Of a DNA stretch of 64,000 nt, positions 29,192 to 40,032 are shown in pieces. Below the pieces are notes generated by a model that ran no database searches, had not been told where the DNA came from, and was given only the letters and a program-made list of their open reading frames with translations. Position 1 is the first letter of the stretch; each line of letters begins with the position of its first letter. The stretch spans positions 20,134 through 84,133 of the forward strand of contig CAMBSB010000004.1 in NCBI GenBank assembly GCA_945870155.1, in the 5' to 3' direction. The translations under genes were made by a program, and so were the position numbers. This stretch comes from Paludibacter jiangxiensis (GTDB taxonomy: Bacteria; Bacteroidota; Bacteroidia; Bacteroidales; Paludibacteraceae).

Positions 29192-30643
29192 TTATGCTTT
29201 CTTGAAAATTAAACTTTTCACATCTTTAACTAATTCATGATAATGAAACAAACCACTAAATCTCACAAAAATATAGCTTGTAATTATTGCGATAATCCCT
29301 TGAAATAAAATATTAAAAATGTATTCATTAACATTCAAATATAAATGTGAGATATAAGACACAAACCCTACAGTAATACTTAAAATTAATGGTGAAAATA
29401 AATCTTTACATTGCTCCAAAATTCCATATCCTATTAATTTTTTTGAATATGCAGCATTAACAAAAAAACCTATCCAATAATGAACTGCAAATCCTATAAG
29501 TAATATATAGATACCAAAATAAATTCCTAATATAATAACTGGAATAAACAAAATATATTTTAAAATTTCTGTATTTAAGAAATAATCCGATCTCCCTTTT
29601 ATATTCATTATTATTTGGTTTGATGCATGTAAGATTGGAGCCATATACGCAATACATAAGATTTTAAAGTATGGAATAGATGAAATCCATTTATTTCCAA
29701 ACAACAGTGGGATAAAAGAGTCTGCTATAGAAATTAAAAATAACATTAAAGAAAATGTAATAATCAACAAAGGCTGTCCGATTTTTTTTATATAAACTTT
29801 TAAATGTTCATTGTCATTCTGAAAATTTGATAAAACTGGATAAGCTACTTTATTATATAGAGTTGTCAATGTGCCAGAAGGTAAACCTGACATCTGGTCA
29901 GCATTAGTATAAAGACCCAAAATAGAAGGATTGTAAATTTTCCCAATTAAAACGTTATAAACATTTTTAAAAAGAATTGATAACGAATATACAAATAATA
30001 ATTTTGAGCCAAATCCAAACAACTCTCTAAAAGATTCCTTTGAAAATAAAAAAACAGGTCTCCATTTTGATATTATCCACAAAAGTAACACCATAAAAAT
30101 TTGACTTGATACACTTCTTACAACTAAACTCCAAACCCCATAACCATTTAAAGCCATATAAATTGAAATACTGAAACCAGCAATAGAACCAATTAATGAA
30201 ATAATTGCTTGATTTTTAAAATCTATTTTTTTTGTCAATAATGTTCTATGTATAATCCCAAATGAATTTATTACTATTGAAATTGAGATAATTCGAATTA
30301 TATTGATTAAAGAATCTTGATTAAAGAAATTAGCAACGTATGGAGATACAGCAAAAATTAAAAAATAAATCGTTATTGCAATTGAAACATTTAAAATAAA
30401 AACAGTATTATAATCTTTTTCAGTACAATTCTGTTTTCTTATTAGAGCTTGACTAAATCCACTATCTACAAATACTTGAGAAAGTGAAGTAATAATAGCT
30501 GTCATGCCAATTAAACCAAAATCACTAGGAAATAATATTCGTGCTAATATTATTGTTGATATAAAACCTATAGCTTGTGAAGAGAATGTCTCAATAAAAT
30601 TCCAAAAAAGCCCATGTATAGTTTTCTGTTTTAATGATGTCAT
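29192..30643 (-). CDS. Lipopolysaccharide biosynthesis flippase (Wzx/MOP family)
   Basis: GLFWNFIETFSSQAIGFISTIILARILFPSDFGLIGM; polytopic. Confidence 0.9.
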   Translation of the reverse strand: MTSLKQKTIHGLFWNFIETFSSQAIGFISTIILARILFPSDFGLIGMTAIITSLSQVFVDSGFSQALIRKQNCTEKDYNTVFILNVSIAITIYFLIFAVSPYVANFFNQDSLINIIRIISISIVINSFGIIHRTLLTKKIDFKNQAIISLIGSIAGFSISIYMALNGYGVWSLVVRSVSSQIFMVLLLWIISKWRPVFLFSKESFRELFGFGSKLLFVYSLSILFKNVYNVLIGKIYNPSILGLYTNADQMSGLPSGTLTTLYNKVAYPVLSNFQNDNEHLKVYIKKIGQPLLIITFSLMLFLISIADSFIPLLFGNKWISSIPYFKILCIAYMAPILHASNQIIMNIKGRSDYFLNTEILKYILFIPVIILGIYFGIYILLIGFAVHYWIGFFVNAAYSKKLIGYGILEQCKDLFSPLILSITVGFVSYISHLYLNVNEYIFNILFQGIIAIITSYIFVRFSGLFHYHELVKDVKSLIFKKA

Positions 30644-30711
30644 TGTTGATAAATCAAATTACTATTTCGAAAACATTAAATAAGCAAATTAAATATTTTT
30701 AAATTTTCATC

Positions 30712-32001
30712 TTACAATCTCCCATCTACCCATCTCCTATCCACTACCGCTTTGGCATCAAAAACCACGGCACCTGCATTATAGTACTTTTCAAAGTCAA
30801 AGCTTTTGTACTCATCATGTGCCACAGTTAGAAGTATGGCATCGTATTTTTTGTCATCATCAATTTTAGACATTATTTCAATTCCATATTCGTGCTTTAC
30901 TTCATCGGCTATTGCCCAAGGATCATAAATATCTACGTTTGTTCCAAACTCATGAAGTTCATTGTAAATATCAACCACTTTTGTATTGCGTATATCGGGA
31001 CAATTCTCTTTGAAAGTAATTCCGAGTATCAACACGTTTGCACCCTTAATTGTTTGTCCTTTGTGTATCATTAGCTTCAGGACTTTATTTGCAATAAAGG
31101 GCGCAATGCTATTATTTACATGTCGGCCGGATAAAATTACCTGTGGTACATAGCCCAATGACTCAGCTTTTGAAGCCAAATAATATGGATCCACACTGAT
31201 ACAATGCCCGCCAACTAAGCCTGGACGGTATTTAAGAAAATTCCATTTTGTACCTGCTGCTTCGAGCACATCGTTTGTGTCAATGCCAACTTTATCAAAA
31301 ATTAATGCTAATTCATTTACAAATGATATATTCACATCGCGTTGGGCATTTTCAATAATTTTTGAAGCCTCGGCGACTTTAATACTTGGAGCTTTGTGCG
31401 TACCGGCTAAAATAATCGATGCATAAAGATTATTCACTAAATCGGCTATTTCGGGTGTTGAGCCGGAAGTTACTTTTTTTATACGGGTAAGTGTATTCAC
31501 TTTGTCACCCGGGTTGATACGCTCCGGACTGTAACCGGCATAAAAATCTTTATTAAAAATCAATCCGGATTTTTTCTCAATTACCGGAACGCAATCTTCT
31601 TCGGTACATCCCGGGTAAGTTGTTGATTCATAAATTACTATATCATTTTTCTTAATAATTCTACCTAACATTTCCGATGCTTTGAGCAGAGGAGTTAAAT
31701 CGGGCATATTAAAGCTATTGATAGGCGTTGGAACTGTAACTATAAATACATTATAATCCTTTAAATCAGATTCTTGACTTGAGAAAGCCAAACCCAATTC
31801 ACTGTTTTCAATACGCAATTTTGTAGCTATTGACAATCCATCCAAGTCGGCTTCTAAAGTGTGGTCGTAGCCACTTTGCAATTCTGTTACCCTGGTTGAA
31901 TTGATATCATAACCTAAAACTTTGTACTTTTTACCAAATTCAATGGCTAATGGTAAACCAACATATCCTAAACCAATAACAGCAATTTTTAAATCTTTCA
32001 T
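30712..32001 (-). CDS. Nucleotide sugar dehydrogenase (TviB/WbpA-like UDP-GlcNAc/GalNAc dehydrogenase)
   Basis: KIAVIGLGYVGLPLAIEFGKKYKVLGYDIN, YSPERINPGDK, GGHCISVDPYYLASKAE. Confidence 0.93.
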   Translation of the reverse strand: MKDLKIAVIGLGYVGLPLAIEFGKKYKVLGYDINSTRVTELQSGYDHTLEADLDGLSIATKLRIENSELGLAFSSQESDLKDYNVFIVTVPTPINSFNMPDLTPLLKASEMLGRIIKKNDIVIYESTTYPGCTEEDCVPVIEKKSGLIFNKDFYAGYSPERINPGDKVNTLTRIKKVTSGSTPEIADLVNNLYASIILAGTHKAPSIKVAEASKIIENAQRDVNISFVNELALIFDKVGIDTNDVLEAAGTKWNFLKYRPGLVGGHCISVDPYYLASKAESLGYVPQVILSGRHVNNSIAPFIANKVLKLMIHKGQTIKGANVLILGITFKENCPDIRNTKVVDIYNELHEFGTNVDIYDPWAIADEVKHEYGIEIMSKIDDDKKYDAILLTVAHDEYKSFDFEKYYNAGAVVFDAKAVVDRRWVDGRL

Positions 32002-32252
32002 TGATATTCCAAAATTAGAGCGTAAAATAAATATTTTTATTGTTCAAATGCAAAAGGAACGCAAAAGGAATGCAAAGATACAAAAAATCAATTAATAAAT
32101 TTGTTTTGCTTAGAGTATGATATTGTGTTTTCGGAAATTGAAAATTTTAAATTATCTTTGATTTTAAAATCCGGTGTAATTGCCAACAAACAAAAGATTT
32201 CGAAGTAAAATAAAATTGATTTGTATAATTTGTAAAAATGTAATATAAATAC

Positions 32253-33701
32253 ATGATATTTAATTCATTAAACTTTGCTTTATTTCTACCAATAGTTTTT
32301 GGTCTTTATTGGTTTGGGTCAAAAGGAAATCTAAAACTGCAAAATTTATTACTACTTATATCAAGTTATTTCTTTTACGCATGTTGGGATTGGCGATTTA
32401 TGTTTTTACTTGTTTTTTCAACAATACTTGATTTTTTCACTGGTAAAAAAATATATCTATCTGAAAATAAAAGAAGTAAGTTAAACTGGCTGTTAATTAG
32501 CATAATAATTAATCTTGGTTTTTTGGGTGTATTTAAGTATTATAATTTTTTCATATCTTCATTTGCAGATGCCTTGTCAGTTGTTGGATTAAATGTAAAC
32601 TACTTTAGCATTCAAGTTATATTGCCAGTAGGCATTTCGTTTTACACTTTCCATGGTTTATCTTATGTTTTTGATATTTACAAAAACAAAATAATTCCCG
32701 AGAAAAATTTCATTAACTACTCTGTTTTTGTTAGCTTTTTCCCTCTTCTTGTTGCAGGACCAATAGAAAGAGCAACGCATTTATTACCTCAGATAACAAA
32801 AAAACGACATTTTGATTATTCTAAAGCTGTGGATGGGATGCGGCAAATATTGTGGGGATTGTTTAAAAAAATAGTAATTGCTGATAATTGTGCTACTTAT
32901 GTTAATACAATTTTTGAAAATTATACCGATTATTCCGGTAGTTCTTTATTGCTTGGTGCTTTCTTTTTTACATTTCAAATATATTGCGATTTCTCAGGAT
33001 ATTCCGATATTGCATTGGGAACAGCTCGTCTTTTTGGCATAGAACTATTAAAAAACTTCGCATTTCCATATTTTTCAAGAGATATTGCTGAATTTTGGAG
33101 AAGATGGCATATTTCTCTTTCTTCGTGGTTTAAAGATTATTTATATATCCCTTTAGGCGGTAGTAAAGGAAATATGTGGTCAAGAATCCGTAACACATTT
33201 ATCATTTTTTTGGTCAGTGGTTTTTGGCACGGGGCAAACTGGACATATATTTGCTGGGGTTTGTTAAATGCAATTTACATTTTACCTTCAATTATATTTA
33301 AAACTAATAGAAAAAATCTTGAAATAGCTGCAAAAGGAAAATTATTTCCAAACTTTCATGAAATTTCAGCTATATTTATAACATTTTGTTTAACTATATT
33401 AGCGTGGATTTTTTTCAGATCGGCTACAGTAATTGATGCTTTAAGCTTTATCAAAAGCATTTTTAACAGTTCATCATTCACTCCACCTGACTTTCCGGGT
33501 TTTAACTTATCTTTAAAATTAATTTTTATAATAATTGTTTTTCAAATTATTGAATGGCTTGGTCGGGAACAAAATTATGCTATTGCTGGTATTGCAAATT
33601 ATGCAAACAGAACTTTACGTTGGATGGTTTATATTTCGATTATTTTTGTGATTTTAATTTTCAGTGGTGTTAATCAGGAATTTATATATTTTCAATTTTA
33701 A
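32253..33701 (+). CDS. MBOAT-family membrane O-acyltransferase (AlgI-like)
   Basis: SYFFYACWDWRFM, PLLVAGPIERATHLLPQ, CDFSGYSDIALGTARLFGIELLKNFAFPYFSRDIAEFWRRWHISLSSWFKDYLYIPLGGS, SGFWHGANWTYICWG. Confidence 0.95.
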   Translation: MIFNSLNFALFLPIVFGLYWFGSKGNLKLQNLLLLISSYFFYACWDWRFMFLLVFSTILDFFTGKKIYLSENKRSKLNWLLISIIINLGFLGVFKYYNFFISSFADALSVVGLNVNYFSIQVILPVGISFYTFHGLSYVFDIYKNKIIPEKNFINYSVFVSFFPLLVAGPIERATHLLPQITKKRHFDYSKAVDGMRQILWGLFKKIVIADNCATYVNTIFENYTDYSGSSLLLGAFFFTFQIYCDFSGYSDIALGTARLFGIELLKNFAFPYFSRDIAEFWRRWHISLSSWFKDYLYIPLGGSKGNMWSRIRNTFIIFLVSGFWHGANWTYICWGLLNAIYILPSIIFKTNRKNLEIAAKGKLFPNFHEISAIFITFCLTILAWIFFRSATVIDALSFIKSIFNSSSFTPPDFPGFNLSLKLIFIIIVFQIIEWLGREQNYAIAGIANYANRTLRWMVYISIIFVILIFSGVNQEFIYFQF

Positions 33702-33707
33702 TTTTAA

Positions 33708-34631
33708 ATGAAAAAATTCGTCAAAAATCTTTTAATCTTTTCAACTATCGTTACAATAATATTTGCTCTAACAGTAATATCAAATTTTTATTTAATAAAA
33801 TCTGAGAGTCTTATTAAGTCAAATCAAAAAAAAATTATTGTACTTGGCGATTCGAATATCGAATGCGCCATAGATGATTCTATTTTTTTTAATGCTCAAA
33901 ATTTAAGTGCTTCTTCAGATTCATATTATTATTCGTACTTAAAGATTAAAAAAATATTAAACAACAAAAACAATATTGATACTATTTTATTGGCTTTTGC
34001 ACCTCATAATATATTCGATAACGGTTGGCTTTTGAGTGAAAGTCATATTTACACTCGTTTTGCAACATACTATCCCTTAATGAATTGGGATGATTTTTCA
34101 TTTCTATTCTTTAGTAAACCAAAGGCAGTAATTAGTGCTTTTCCACGCATAATCAAGCAATCAATAATAAATTTCGATAACAAATTTAATCCTCCTATAA
34201 AAGATTTTACTTATGGTGGATTTGATAGAATTGAAAGAAATGTACTTCCTGAAGTGCGTAAAAAACTAATAAAAGGTGAAAAAATGCCTTTTTTCAAAAT
34301 ACCTGATAACTTTGAAATCGCTAAAAAAGAAGTGCTTTATCTTAATAAAATTATTAACTTATGTAATTCAAAACAAAAAGTGTTATTTCTAATTAACACT
34401 CCAAAAAGGATTGAACTGCTAAATTACCCAAAATATGGCGTAAAAGAATTTAATGCTTTTTATCTGAAAAATTACAAATCTGTTCACTTTATAGATTTAT
34501 CAAAAATGGACATTCCTGAAGATTGTTTTGGCGATTTTGTTCACTTAAATAGTAAAGGATCTAAATTGTTTTCAAATATTCTACAATATAAAAGAATTGA
34601 ATATTTGTATGAAATATATGGTGTAAAATAA
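33708..34631 (+). CDS. Hypothetical SGNH/DltD-like partner of the MBOAT acyltransferase
   Basis: Starts 6 bp after the MBOAT gene; N-terminal TM; KIIVLGDSNIECAIDDSIFFNAQNLS resembles the GDS block; DFVHLNSKGSKLFS near C-terminus. Confidence 0.6.
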   Translation: MKKFVKNLLIFSTIVTIIFALTVISNFYLIKSESLIKSNQKKIIVLGDSNIECAIDDSIFFNAQNLSASSDSYYYSYLKIKKILNNKNNIDTILLAFAPHNIFDNGWLLSESHIYTRFATYYPLMNWDDFSFLFFSKPKAVISAFPRIIKQSIINFDNKFNPPIKDFTYGGFDRIERNVLPEVRKKLIKGEKMPFFKIPDNFEIAKKEVLYLNKIINLCNSKQKVLFLINTPKRIELLNYPKYGVKEFNAFYLKNYKSVHFIDLSKMDIPEDCFGDFVHLNSKGSKLFSNILQYKRIEYLYEIYGVK

Positions 34632-34789
34632 TAATCAAAAAACCCAAAAATTAATCTCATAAATTTATTATAATTTAAGCATTCATCATCTTTTGAATTC
34701 AATTAGATCAAATTTCATTAAGCTCAAAACATTTCAAAATTAAATCAAGAAATAATTAAAATTTTCATCTTTAATTACATAAAATTAAG

Positions 34790-34797
34790 TACTTTTG
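34790..34797 (+). promoter_or_regulatory. -7 box (TACTTTTG) of the patatin gene
   Basis: TAnnTTTG, 25 bp before the start codon; no clear -33 box. Confidence 0.4.
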
Positions 34798-34822
34798 CTA
34801 AGCAATTTATTATACTGAAATT

Positions 34823-37114
34823 ATGAAAAAAAGAGAGTTAATTTTGTTGTTTTCCTTCTTTTTAATACCTTCAATTTATGCCCAAAAAGTGGGGCTTGTG
34901 CTAAGTGGTGGTGGTGCTAAAGGAATTACGCACATTGGGATTATTAAAGCCTTAGAAGAAAACAATATCCCTATTGATTATATTACCGGTACCTCTATGG
35001 GAGCAATTATTGGAGGATTATATGCCATGGGATATTCTACAGATCAAATGATAACAATTTTCAAGTCGAATGATTTTAAAAATTGGTCCACAGGTGACGT
35101 AGACCCTGACTATAAATTTTCATATTTGCACGACAGTCCCAAACCATATTTTGTTGAAATTCCATTTAATATCAATAGAATTGATTCATTTATTTTAAAG
35201 TCATTTATTTTACCCTCCAACTTGATTTCGCCTCGGCAAATGAATTATGCATTTTTGCCGCTTACTTCTCAAGCCAATGCAATAGCCGGAGGTGATTTCG
35301 ACAAGTTATTTGTTCCATTCAGATGTGTGGCATCAGATGTTTATAACAAAAAAGCAGTTGTATTTAATCAGGGTAATTTAGGTGATGCTATACGTGCCTC
35401 CATGGCATATCCTTTTGTTTTTAAACCTATTAATGTTGATGGACGTTTGTTATTTGATGGTGGAATTTTCAACAATTTCCCTGTGGACGTAATGCGATCG
35501 GACTTTAAACCCGGGTTTATTTTAGGAAGCGTTGTAACTGATAATCCTCGTAAACCAGAAGAAAGAGACATCGTAATGCAATTTTTAAATATGCTAATGA
35601 ATAAAACAGATTATACTTTGGCAGAAGATGAAGGCGTTTTGTTGAAATTTGAATTAAATAATATAAAGTTTTTAGACTTTACAAAAGTGGATCAAATGGT
35701 TCAGATAGGATATGATTCAACAATGAAACATATTGATGAAATTAAAAAACGTGTTCAAAACAGAATTTCAAATACAGAACTTGCACGCAAACGTCTGTTT
35801 TTTCAAGCTCAATTTCCGGAATTAAAATTTCAAAATATTATTGTTGAAGGAGTTGATAGTCTTCAGGAAAGCTATGTAAAACAAATGTTTCATGCAAAAA
35901 ATAAAATTTTCACGCTCGAAGAACTTAAAACCGCTTACTTTAAATTAATTTCGGATGATAAAATTCTTGAAGTTATGCCCAAAGCAATATATAATTCTAA
36001 AACAGGTTTATTTGATTTGCTATTGAATGTAAAAACACAAAATCATTTAACGGTTAAGTTTGGTGGAAATGTTTCATCTTCAACATCCAATCAGGCATAT
36101 TTTGGTTTTAGCTATCAAAATTTAACTAAACATGCACAGTCTGTTAATTTGGATGCTCAATTTGGTAAGGTTTACAATGGACTTGGTTTAGAGACCCGAA
36201 TTGAAATTCCTGCTCAAAGAAATTGGTTTGTTAAAATGTCAATAATAATACACAAATTCGATTATTTTGAAGGAAATAAATTGTTTTATGCCGACAATAG
36301 ACTTTCGAACTATAGGCAAAATGAAGTTTATGGTAAGCTTAGCTCCGGTTTTACACTAACTATGAAAGGTAGGATGGAATTTGGGTTGAAATATGGACTG
36401 CTCTCAGACAATTATGTATTGAATAAAGAAATAAGTAATAGTAAAGCTGATGAGAGTAATTTTAGAATTGGGTGTTTATTTACAAAATTTGAAAGTAATA
36501 CCTTAGATAATTATATGTATCCCACAAAAGGCTATCTTTATGCCGGTTCAATTCAGGGTTTTGGTAGTGAAGAATCATTTCAATCAGAAACAAATCCTGC
36601 ATTAAATATTAAAAACATAAAAGAATCGTGGATACAAACAAAGGCAAAATATGAGAATTACACCGCAATAAGTAATAAAATTACATTGGGAACTTATGCT
36701 GAAGCAACATATTCAAATCGTTCATTATTAAACAATTATATGGTTAGCGCTATTCAAGCACCTGCATTCAGACCAACCCCTCATAGTCGTTCGGTTTTTA
36801 ATGAATCTTTTAGTGCCAATAAGTTTTTGGCGGTAGGACTTAAACCTATTTACAATATTAACAACGATTTTCATTTAAGAGGTGAAGCATATTGGTTTTT
36901 ACCATACAAAACTATACTTTCAGCCAATGATATGTCGGCTTATTTGTCAAAACCTTTTGCAAAATCACAATTTATGGCTGAAACATCTGTTGTTTACAAC
37001 TTAAAATTTGCTACCGCAGCCATGTTTGTAAATTATTATAGCAACTCTATTAGCAAATGGAATTTTGGAGTTAATATTGGATTATTACTTTTCAATCCAA
37101 AATTTACAGAATAA
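34823..37114 (+). CDS. Patatin-like phospholipase with POTRA/BamA-like outer-membrane barrel
   Basis: VGLVLSGGGAKGITHIGIIKALEENNIPIDYITGTSMGAIIGGLYAMGYS, DGGIFNNFP; C-terminal surface-antigen-like barrel. Confidence 0.93.
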   Translation: MKKRELILLFSFFLIPSIYAQKVGLVLSGGGAKGITHIGIIKALEENNIPIDYITGTSMGAIIGGLYAMGYSTDQMITIFKSNDFKNWSTGDVDPDYKFSYLHDSPKPYFVEIPFNINRIDSFILKSFILPSNLISPRQMNYAFLPLTSQANAIAGGDFDKLFVPFRCVASDVYNKKAVVFNQGNLGDAIRASMAYPFVFKPINVDGRLLFDGGIFNNFPVDVMRSDFKPGFILGSVVTDNPRKPEERDIVMQFLNMLMNKTDYTLAEDEGVLLKFELNNIKFLDFTKVDQMVQIGYDSTMKHIDEIKKRVQNRISNTELARKRLFFQAQFPELKFQNIIVEGVDSLQESYVKQMFHAKNKIFTLEELKTAYFKLISDDKILEVMPKAIYNSKTGLFDLLLNVKTQNHLTVKFGGNVSSSTSNQAYFGFSYQNLTKHAQSVNLDAQFGKVYNGLGLETRIEIPAQRNWFVKMSIIIHKFDYFEGNKLFYADNRLSNYRQNEVYGKLSSGFTLTMKGRMEFGLKYGLLSDNYVLNKEISNSKADESNFRIGCLFTKFESNTLDNYMYPTKGYLYAGSIQGFGSEESFQSETNPALNIKNIKESWIQTKAKYENYTAISNKITLGTYAEATYSNRSLLNNYMVSAIQAPAFRPTPHSRSVFNESFSANKFLAVGLKPIYNINNDFHLRGEAYWFLPYKTILSANDMSAYLSKPFAKSQFMAETSVVYNLKFATAAMFVNYYSNSISKWNFGVNIGLLLFNPKFTE

Positions 37115-37333
37115 GTATCGATTTAAGGGATAGATATTAAATTTATTACAAATTCCATTCTGATGAATAAGAAAAAAAGCTAACTTTGCAAATAGTTATC
37201 ATTTAGGACGATACAATGTTAATTTAGTAATCCTATTCAGACAAAAAATAATACCATACTTGCATATTTTGTGGTAATATTTAAATAAAAAAATCAGAAA
37301 TTCAATAGGCATCAAACTTTTAATTTAAAATTT

Positions 37334-37609
37334 ATGGCTAACCAATCAGAAAACGGAAAAGAATACAAAATTATTTATAAAATAAATTATGTTGGCGGTG
37401 GTACATTTATTTTCGAGCATTATAGCACCAAAGCAAACTCCTTGTGTATAAATGATGATTTCAATTCATATTTAACACAAAACAAACCACTTGGAAAAAC
37501 TTATGCCTATAACGCACAAAAACCTTATGCAAATCAAGGGGCTGATTCAATTATTACAATCAACTTTTCTCAAGTTGCTTCAATTACATATACGCATGTA
37601 ATTCAATAA
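37334..37609 (+). CDS. Small hypothetical protein
   Basis: 91-aa ORF, ATG 26 bp downstream of AT-rich leader; no recognised family. Confidence 0.6.
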   Translation: MANQSENGKEYKIIYKINYVGGGTFIFEHYSTKANSLCINDDFNSYLTQNKPLGKTYAYNAQKPYANQGADSIITINFSQVASITYTHVIQ

Positions 37610-37636
37610 GTTATAATTTTTATAATAGCTCGTTTT

Positions 37637-38068
37637 TCAATCTTTTTTATTTACCATCCAAGCCGAAAAAACCTGGATATATTCCCAAAACGACTCAATT
37701 AAATGTTCGGGCAAATTAGTTTCCATCAAGGCTTGTTGATAACATTGTAACCAAATTTGTCTGCCAGCTTCGTTGATTGTAAAAGGTGCATGGCGATTAA
37801 TTAACATAGGTTTACCTCTGTGTTGATTAAAATAATCAGGACCGCCACAAATTTGAATCATAAAATCAGCTGAACGAGTTTTAGCTGTCTCAAATTCCTC
37901 ATTATCAGCAGGAAATAAACTATTAATGGCACTTAACCGCATCAAATCATAGTGTCTGCTAACCATTTTCCGAATACCTTCTTCTTTCAAAGTTTTATAG
38001 AAATCGGGATGTGGTTTCGTTACATCGGGGCGAGAACCAAAGGGATATATATTTATTTGTAAATTCAT
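37637..38068 (-). CDS. Truncated-hemoglobin/globin family protein
   Basis: FMIQICGGPDYFNQHRGKPMLINRHAPFTINEAGRQIWLQCYQQAL pattern of group II truncated globins. Confidence 0.85.
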   Translation of the reverse strand: MNLQINIYPFGSRPDVTKPHPDFYKTLKEEGIRKMVSRHYDLMRLSAINSLFPADNEEFETAKTRSADFMIQICGGPDYFNQHRGKPMLINRHAPFTINEAGRQIWLQCYQQALMETNLPEHLIESFWEYIQVFSAWMVNKKD

Positions 38069-38229
38069 AAAATCAAGTTTTTTATCATCAAACCCTTTAT
38101 AATGAGAAATTGTTTTCCGAAAAGGATTTTTTAAATAAAAACATTCGTGATTTTATTCAAATAAATATTGTAAATTGCATCATTAAAAATTAAGATCACA
38201 TTGTACTTAATACGACAACAAATAATAGA

Positions 38230-39795
38230 ATGGCAAATAAAATTGAAAAAATAGAACTTGATTTCTTGACAATTGATGATTATCAGGAATTAAAACAGGC
38301 TATGATTATTGCATATCAAACAATTCCAAATCCTTACTGGGAAGAACATCAGATAAAAACCTTACTCACCAAATTTCCTGAAGGTCAAATAGCAATAAAA
38401 GCTGACGGTCATATTGCCGGATGTGCGCTCTCAATTATTATTGACCATGATCAGTTCGAAGAGCTTCATACTTACAAGAGGATAACCGGCAACTATACGT
38501 TTAACACACATAGGAAAACTGGAGACACTTTATACGGTATCGATGTGTTTATAAAACCGGAATTTCGTGGTTTACGCTTGGGTCGACGATTGTACGATTA
38601 CCGGAAAGAACTTTGCGAAAAGCTCAATTTAAAAGGCATTGAGTTTGGTGGACGAATACCAAATTATCATAAATATGAATCGGAATTGAGTGCCAAACAG
38701 TATATAGAGAAAGTAAAATCGAGAGAAATTTCTGACCCGGTTCTCGACTTTCAATTGTCGAATGATTTTTATCCGGTTAGAGTTCTAAAAGGTTATTTAG
38801 AAGGCGATAAAGCATCTAGCGACTATGCTGTTTTACTAAAATGGGATAATATCTATTACGAAAAACCATCGAAAAGAGCACTCGAAATTAAAAAAATTGT
38901 CCGCCTGGGATTGGTTCAATGGCAAATGCGTCCGTACAAGGATATCAATGAATTAATGCAACAAGCAGAGTATTTTGTGGATACACTAAGTGCATATCAC
39001 AGCGATTTCGCCTTATTTCCAGAGTTTTTTAACGCACCACTCATGGCCGAATTCAACAAACTTGGCGAGGCAGAAGCTATTCGGAAACTAGCTGAATATA
39101 CAGCACTTATAGTAGAGGAATTTTCAAAATTATCAATTTCGTACAATATCAATATCATCACCGGCAGTATGCCCGAGATAGTAGGCGATACACTTTATAA
39201 TGTAGGCTATTTATGCAAACGGAATGGTACAGTGGAACGATATGAAAAATTACATATTACACCCGATGAACAAAAAGCATGGGGAATGAGAGGTGGAAAC
39301 ACTTTACAAACTTTTGATACTGACTGCGGAAAAATAGGTATTCTGATTTGTTATGATGTGGAATTTCCTGAATTAAGCCGCCTCCTTGCCGATGAAGGAA
39401 TGGATATTTTATTTGTACCGTTTCTGACTGATACTCAAAATGGATATTCGCGAGTTCGATATTGTGCCCAAGCTAGAGCTATCGAAAATGAATGTTATGT
39501 GGCCATTGCCGGAAGTGTTGGAAATCTACCAAAAGTTCACAACATGGATATTCAGTATGCTCAATCCATGGTATTTACACCGAGTGATTTTGCGTTTCCA
39601 ACCACCGGAGTCAAATCGGAAGCAACACCAAACACCGAGATGATATTAATTGCAGATGTAGATTTAGATTTGATAAGAGAATTACATAATTTTGGTACAG
39701 TAAAAAATCTAAAAGATAGAAGACTGGACTTGTACGATATTAAAAGACGAAAATTATTAAATAAACCAATTGCTACAACTGAAATATCAGAGTGA
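38230..39795 (+). CDS. Bifunctional GNAT acetyltransferase / carbon-nitrogen hydrolase (nitrilase superfamily)
   Basis: GNAT-like VFIKPEFRGLRLGRRLYDYRKEL; nitrilase FALFPEFFNAPL, YEKLHITPDE, ICYDVEFPELSRLLADEGMDILFVP. Confidence 0.9.
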   Translation: MANKIEKIELDFLTIDDYQELKQAMIIAYQTIPNPYWEEHQIKTLLTKFPEGQIAIKADGHIAGCALSIIIDHDQFEELHTYKRITGNYTFNTHRKTGDTLYGIDVFIKPEFRGLRLGRRLYDYRKELCEKLNLKGIEFGGRIPNYHKYESELSAKQYIEKVKSREISDPVLDFQLSNDFYPVRVLKGYLEGDKASSDYAVLLKWDNIYYEKPSKRALEIKKIVRLGLVQWQMRPYKDINELMQQAEYFVDTLSAYHSDFALFPEFFNAPLMAEFNKLGEAEAIRKLAEYTALIVEEFSKLSISYNINIITGSMPEIVGDTLYNVGYLCKRNGTVERYEKLHITPDEQKAWGMRGGNTLQTFDTDCGKIGILICYDVEFPELSRLLADEGMDILFVPFLTDTQNGYSRVRYCAQARAIENECYVAIAGSVGNLPKVHNMDIQYAQSMVFTPSDFAFPTTGVKSEATPNTEMILIADVDLDLIRELHNFGTVKNLKDRRLDLYDIKRRKLLNKPIATTEISE

Positions 39796-39950
39796 AATGG
39801 GGTGGAAATTAAATTTTATATTATACTCCAATATCCGCAAATCATAGTATGATTTATTGATATACATAAATTTATGAGTTTAGTTTTAAAATAGACATGC
39901 TTAGCAAGCAATATCTATTAATGATAGAATTCTTAAATAATTAATTTTTA

Positions 39951-39986
39951 CGACCCCCAACCCCCAAAGGGGGCTTTAAGACAGGG
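39951..39986. repeat. GC-rich dispersed element (CGACCCCCAACCCCCAAAGGGGGCTTTAAGACAGG)
   Basis: ~35-bp near-identical copy at 62615-62651. Confidence 0.85.
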
Positions 39987-40032
39987 TCTATTCTATTTTA
40001 GAGTATTTTAATAAAACAGGAAATTCTTTCTG

